Below the pieces are notes generated by a model. It had not been told where the DNA came from. It did not search any database and saw only the letters and a program-made list of their open reading frames with translations. From Rhizobium pisi (lineage in GTDB: Bacteria > Pseudomonadota > Alphaproteobacteria > Rhizobiales > Rhizobiaceae), in assembly GCF_003938655.1 (NCBI RefSeq), contig NZ_RJJT01000006.1, positions 186,001 to 250,000 on the forward strand: a DNA stretch of 64,000 bases, read 5' to 3'. The first letter of the stretch is position 1. Each line of letters opens with the position of its first letter. Below are positions 61,425 through 64,000 of this stretch, piece by piece. The position numbers and the translations under genes were made by a program.

Positions 61425-62116
61425 GGCTGCACTGCCTTTGCGCCGAAGGAGCGGCTGAGATCGTTCCAGTAGCTGCGGTTGACGTTGACATCGAGAGTGA
61501 CCGGGCCTTGGGTCTGCGGCAGCTTGGCGCCGAGGCTCCTGACGTCGATGGCCGCACTGTTGGCGTTGGCGCCGGACAGCACGATCGTCTCCGTACCCAG
61601 GGGAACATTGACAGCGCCGGGCGCCGGGCTCGCCGAGAGGGGCTCGCTCGATATGATCTGGCCATCACCGCTGAGGAATTTGATATCGCAGGTCTGGCAT
61701 TCGCCCTGCGTCCAGCCGGGGTTGACCTTCAGTTCGACACGGGGCGGCAGCGAGCGATCGCCATCCTGGGCGTAAGCGGCGCCGACGATGGAAAACAGGC
61801 TGGCGGATGGTTGGATCTCGATCGGCTTCGGGTTGACCGAACTGCCTTGCGCCGCGGCCATGATGAGAGCCGGAGCGCCGATACCGAGAAGAAGCGCCTT
61901 CTGCAGCTGCTGCTCGCGGTAGATCAGCGCGATCGCGGCGCCGATAACAAAAAAGACCGAAATGGCGCCGAGCGCACAGGCCACGGAAATCCAAGGATTT
62001 GCCGTCGTCGTCAGCCATTTCTCGACATCGCCGCTGTAAAGCGCCTGCGCCTTATCGACCAGACTGGGCGCGGTGCCCCCGAAACCTCCAACCGCAGCGA
62101 TAACGACCCTGTTCAT
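61394..62116 (-). CDS. Membrane-anchored hypothetical protein
   Basis: The 240-residue product has two hydrophobic stretches (VACALGAISVFFVIGAAIAL near residue 47, and LLLGIGAPALIMAAAQG near residue 76). A soluble C-terminal part contains a Cys pair (GECQTCDIKF). The C-terminal half looks like a beta-rich periplasmic or cytoplasmic domain with no recognised family. Start MNRVVIAAVGG at 62116 has a GGGGGACGG site. The gene overlaps the PilZ gene at the 3' ends. Confidence 0.65.
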   Translation of the reverse strand: MNRVVIAAVGGFGGTAPSLVDKAQALYSGDVEKWLTTTANPWISVACALGAISVFFVIGAAIALIYREQQLQKALLLGIGAPALIMAAAQGSSVNPKPIEIQPSASLFSIVGAAYAQDGDRSLPPRVELKVNPGWTQGECQTCDIKFLSGDGQIISSEPLSASPAPGAVNVPLGTETIVLSGANANSAAIDVRSLGAKLPQTQGPVTLDVNVNRSYWNDLSRSFGAKAVQPYDFSVDVAR

Positions 62117-62290
62117 GATCCCGTCCCCCTGGATTTCAGCGGGAGGACTGTACCATAAATTGCATTTCAAGACCACATCGCCTCGCCGGCCGATTGTTTT
62201 GCCGTTCTGTCATTTTCGCAGTGTACTCCTCGCCAAATCGTCCTAATTCTGACGGGCCGGACGATGCAGATCTTTGAAGGAGAAGTTTCC

Positions 62291-64000
<1,710 letters not shown>

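Overview
The window comes from a fast-growing rhizobial alphaproteobacterium, most likely the genus Rhizobium (leguminosarum/etli group). The evidence is gene content and order (exoR, popZ, a dgt-to-surE cell-envelope run, an nrt/nir/nas nitrate cluster, ald with a divergent Lrp-type regulator), GC-rich codon use, and short palindromic intergenic repeats of a kind common in rhizobial genomes. It looks chromosomal. I see no insertion sequence, prophage, CRISPR array or conjugation gene.

Layout. (1) 1-14445, all on the minus strand: a housekeeping run dgt, argS, a 1066-residue SPOR protein, nagZ, scpA, scpB, tatA, tatB, tatC, serS, surE, pcm and a lipoprotein that leaves the window. It links protein export, chromosome condensation, cell-wall recycling and protein repair. 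(2) 14667-24101: erpA, xthA, exoR, a FadL-type porin, valS, popZ and a second isoaspartyl-methyltransferase-like gene. Nothing lies between popZ and that last gene, where I recall tolC in related genera. (3) 24300-30400: an accessory stretch with tRNA-Cys, tRNA-Asn, two KTSC-like small proteins, several small secreted or membrane proteins, a candidate sRNA, a structured region behind tRNA-Asn, a diverged direct repeat and a PHB-depolymerase-type esterase. (4) 30571-34689: glycerate 2-kinase, an epimerase, a lytic transglycosylase and a 1-Cys peroxiredoxin. (5) 35119-45917: nitrate assimilation, nasT-nasS followed by nrtABC-nirBD-nasA. The nrtA leader combines a sigma-54 promoter with an ANTAR-type double hairpin, which suggests control by nitrogen status (NtrC/RpoN) and by nitrate (NasS/NasT antitermination). 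(6) 46835-53980: a cluster resembling the singlet-oxygen (ECF11 sigma-E) regulon of Rhodobacter, with photolyase, FAD oxidoreductase, DUF1365, a CFA-type methyltransferase, SDR and ChrR-like cupin. Two TGATCC-N18-TA promoter candidates drive the two ends of the cluster, and no sigma-factor gene is linked. (7) 54194-64000: cysK, an AlaX-type editing protein, sseA, a GNAT, DUF1203, ald/aldR, a DMT exporter, a PilZ protein and a Tat-exported cyclic-nucleotide phosphodiesterase cut by the window end.

Several small genes read directly from the sequence are probably easy to miss: a 33-aa membrane peptide (24315), a 59-aa lipoprotein (28426), a 55-aa coiled-coil protein with a TTG start (57459) and a possible 18-aa leaderless peptide inside the candidate sRNA.
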